This document shows, in pieces, positions 62,622 through 64,000 of a stretch of DNA of 64,000 nucleotides. The notes under the pieces are model-generated. The model searched no databases. It saw only the letters and a list, made by a program, of their open reading frames with translations, and had not been told where the DNA came from. Position 1 is the first letter of the stretch. Each line of letters opens with the position of its first letter. The stretch spans positions 1 through 64,000 of the forward strand of contig NZ_PDUW01000002.1 in NCBI RefSeq assembly GCF_003545815.1, written 5' to 3'. The position numbers were made by a program, and so were the translations under genes. This DNA is from Pusillimonas caeni. GTDB lineage: Bacteria; Pseudomonadota; Gammaproteobacteria; Burkholderiales; Burkholderiaceae_B.

Positions 62622-63586
62622 CAGGACTCCGGGCCCTGCCACAGCAGCGGATTGCCGCTGGCTCGCGAGTAGCCTTCTTCGCCCATCAGCATGTCGAGCG
62701 TGAGGCTGGCCAGGTCGTCGGCAACCGGGTCGACGTTGTAGTCTTTTTCCTGGTAGAAGATTTTGCGGTAGCTGTGGCAGTCGTCGCAGGATTCGGCCTT
62801 GATGCCCTCGGGACCGCCCTCGACGGAATGAAAGGCGATGGACTTGGTGCCTTCGCAATGCGAGCAGGTAACCCGCACCAGATGCCATTCGGACGAACAC
62901 AGCGAGCAGCACAGGTAGCGGCAGCCGTCGGCCGACCCGCCCACGCGCACCACGCTGGACACCGGCAGGCTGCCGCATAGGGGACATACGCCGAAGGGGC
63001 TGACCACCGGCAGCTTGCTGGTGTCGAAATCGATGGCCAGGCTGGTCCAGTACACCTGCAAGGCCGCCATGATGAAGGGCGCCGACGCCCCATCGATCTC
63101 GGTGTCGCGCTCTGCCAGGATGGCGTCGGCCTGGGTTTCGATGGAATCGGGGTCGGAGTCCAGGCGCTCGCGCAGTGAAGCCGCCACCGCGCGGGCCTGC
63201 TCGGGCACCTCGGCCTGCCCGGACATGTGGTCGGCCAAGGCCTTGAGGATGTCGCGCCATTGCGGCGCGCGGCTCCAGCCCATGGCTTGCAAGGGCGGCA
63301 TGCCATGCGCCTGGGCCCGCGAGATTTGCTCTTCGCCGGCCGAGGGCACCGCGCAATGTTCAAGCGCGCGATGCTGCGCGTCGACCAGATGCGCCATCAG
63401 GGCCAGATAAGCCGAGGCGGGGTGGTCTTGCGCCAGTTGCCGCAGACGCGCCGCGCGGTCGGTAAACACGGAGGCACGCACAGGGATGCGCAGCCGTGGA
63501 ATGGACGTATGGTCCAGCGATTCGATTTCGCCGCGCTCGAGAATTCGCTGCAAGGCATTCTCCTGAAAAACATGGCTGCCCAGCAT
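62621..63586 (-). CDS. fdhE: Formate dehydrogenase accessory protein FdhE
   Basis: The 321-aa protein contains the four CxxC pairs of FdhE (CPLC, CSLC, CSHC, CDDC) that bind iron in a rubredoxin-like manner, within the usual C-terminal half. It is needed to activate respiratory formate dehydrogenase. It lies between fdhI and selA, a common arrangement in proteobacteria where the formate dehydrogenase is a selenoprotein. ATG 63586 lacks a strong ribosome site. Confidence 0.93.
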   Translation of the reverse strand: MLGSHVFQENALQRILERGEIESLDHTSIPRLRIPVRASVFTDRAARLRQLAQDHPASAYLALMAHLVDAQHRALEHCAVPSAGEEQISRAQAHGMPPLQAMGWSRAPQWRDILKALADHMSGQAEVPEQARAVAASLRERLDSDPDSIETQADAILAERDTEIDGASAPFIMAALQVYWTSLAIDFDTSKLPVVSPFGVCPLCGSLPVSSVVRVGGSADGCRYLCCSLCSSEWHLVRVTCSHCEGTKSIAFHSVEGGPEGIKAESCDDCHSYRKIFYQEKDYNVDPVADDLASLTLDMLMGEEGYSRASGNPLLWQGPES

Positions 63587-63642
63587 GGAGGCCGGGCAGC
63601 CATGGCAGACTGCGATGCCCCGAGGGCATCAATGAATAGACG

Positions 63643-64000
63643 CTACTTGCGGGACGGAGCCCCTCGCACCTGGCGGAACCACGCGCGATGGTGTTTCCAG
63701 GCCCAGCCCGGAGTGACCGTGCCGCGGGTCATGGCCCGGACCGAACCCTTGACCCAGAAGCCCGCATAGATATGCACAATGATCGCGCAAATCATCACAA
63801 AAGCAAAGATAGCGTGCAGAACCGAGGCGAGCTGGATGAGCCACAAGCTGAAATAGAGGCCGAAAAATTCGCGCCACATGACGATGCCCGTAAGCAGCAG
63901 CCCCAGCATGAGCACGATCAGCGCAAAATACAGCACTTTCTGCCCGGCGTTGTAGCGGCCCACCTCGGGCAGCCTGTCTTCGCGATTGTTGACGACGTCG
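63643..64000 (-). CDS. fdhI: Formate dehydrogenase cytochrome b subunit (gamma), partial
   Basis: The frame is open to the window edge; at least 118 C-terminal residues are seen (DVVNNREDRLPEVGRYNAGQ onward). NAGQKVLYFALI, a second membrane segment and the heme-ligand His region ASVLHAIFAFVMICAIIVHIYAGFWVKGS match FdnI/FdoI. It anchors formate dehydrogenase and passes electrons to quinone. The catalytic and iron-sulfur subunits should lie just upstream, outside the window. Confidence 0.92.
   Translation of the reverse strand, partial: DVVNNREDRLPEVGRYNAGQKVLYFALIVLMLGLLLTGIVMWREFFGLYFSLWLIQLASVLHAIFAFVMICAIIVHIYAGFWVKGSVRAMTRGTVTPGWAWKHHRAWFRQVRGAPSRK

Overview
The window is high-GC DNA that reads like a betaproteobacterial chromosome of the Alcaligenaceae (relatives of Alcaligenes, Bordetella and Achromobacter). 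The evidence is the codon-rich GC bias, the housekeeping set (aceK, smg, gluQ, malate synthase G, selAB), and a picolinate cluster with the gene order published for Alcaligenes faecalis JQ135. No rRNA, CRISPR array, origin or phage was seen. The only tRNA is selenocysteine tRNA.

Layout. 0-0.2 kb: tail of an IS3-family element inserted in a palindromic repeat. 0.3-14 kb: mostly housekeeping genes (MBL hydrolase, isocitrate dehydrogenase kinase/phosphatase, thiolase, Smg, glutamyl-Q tRNA synthetase, topoisomerase III with a histone-H1-like tail, a SET-domain methyltransferase, AMP nucleosidase, pterin dehydratase, malate synthase G). 14-16 kb: class III aminotransferase and an EamA transporter.

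16-36 kb: a complete-looking pic (picolinic acid) catabolic locus. The leftward operon carries TRAP receptor picT1, molybdenum hydroxylase picA1A2A3, an NMT1-type ABC transporter and TRAP permeases. The rightward operon picB1-B4 is a four-component Rieske oxygenase. A second leftward operon holds picC, picE, picD and picF, preceded by the MarR repressor picR. Eight copies of a TCAG-N4-CT-like site (one degenerate) mark the three control regions. Expected flow: picolinate, 6-hydroxypicolinate, 3,6-dihydroxypicolinate, 2,5-dihydroxypyridine, N-formylmaleamate, maleamate, maleate. Maleate isomerase (picG) is not in the window.

36-48 kb: dinB, then a gallate-type meta-cleavage locus: GntR regulator, LigB- and LigA-like dioxygenase subunits, formaldehyde dehydrogenase, and a leftward operon galB-galC-galD followed by an alpha/beta hydrolase, a DUF1932 oxidoreductase and a class V aminotransferase. 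It is headed by a LysR protein with two HTH domains. 48-58 kb: a catabolic cluster of unknown substrate (RidA, 3-hydroxyanthranilate-dioxygenase-like protein, TRAP transporter, PhyH dioxygenase, flavin monooxygenase, IclR, FAH hydrolase, CoA-ligase remnant, citrate-lyase-like protein, VOC protein). 58-64 kb: selenocysteine and formate dehydrogenase locus (selD, tRNA-Sec, selB, selA, fdhE, partial fdhI).

The most unusual items are a family of hairpin repeats with a constant 29-nt loop and compensated variable stems, a SET methyltransferase beside a lysine-tailed topoisomerase, a LysR protein with duplicated DNA-binding domains, an in-frame repeat-like insertion in picA1, and the uncharacterised 48-58 kb pathway.
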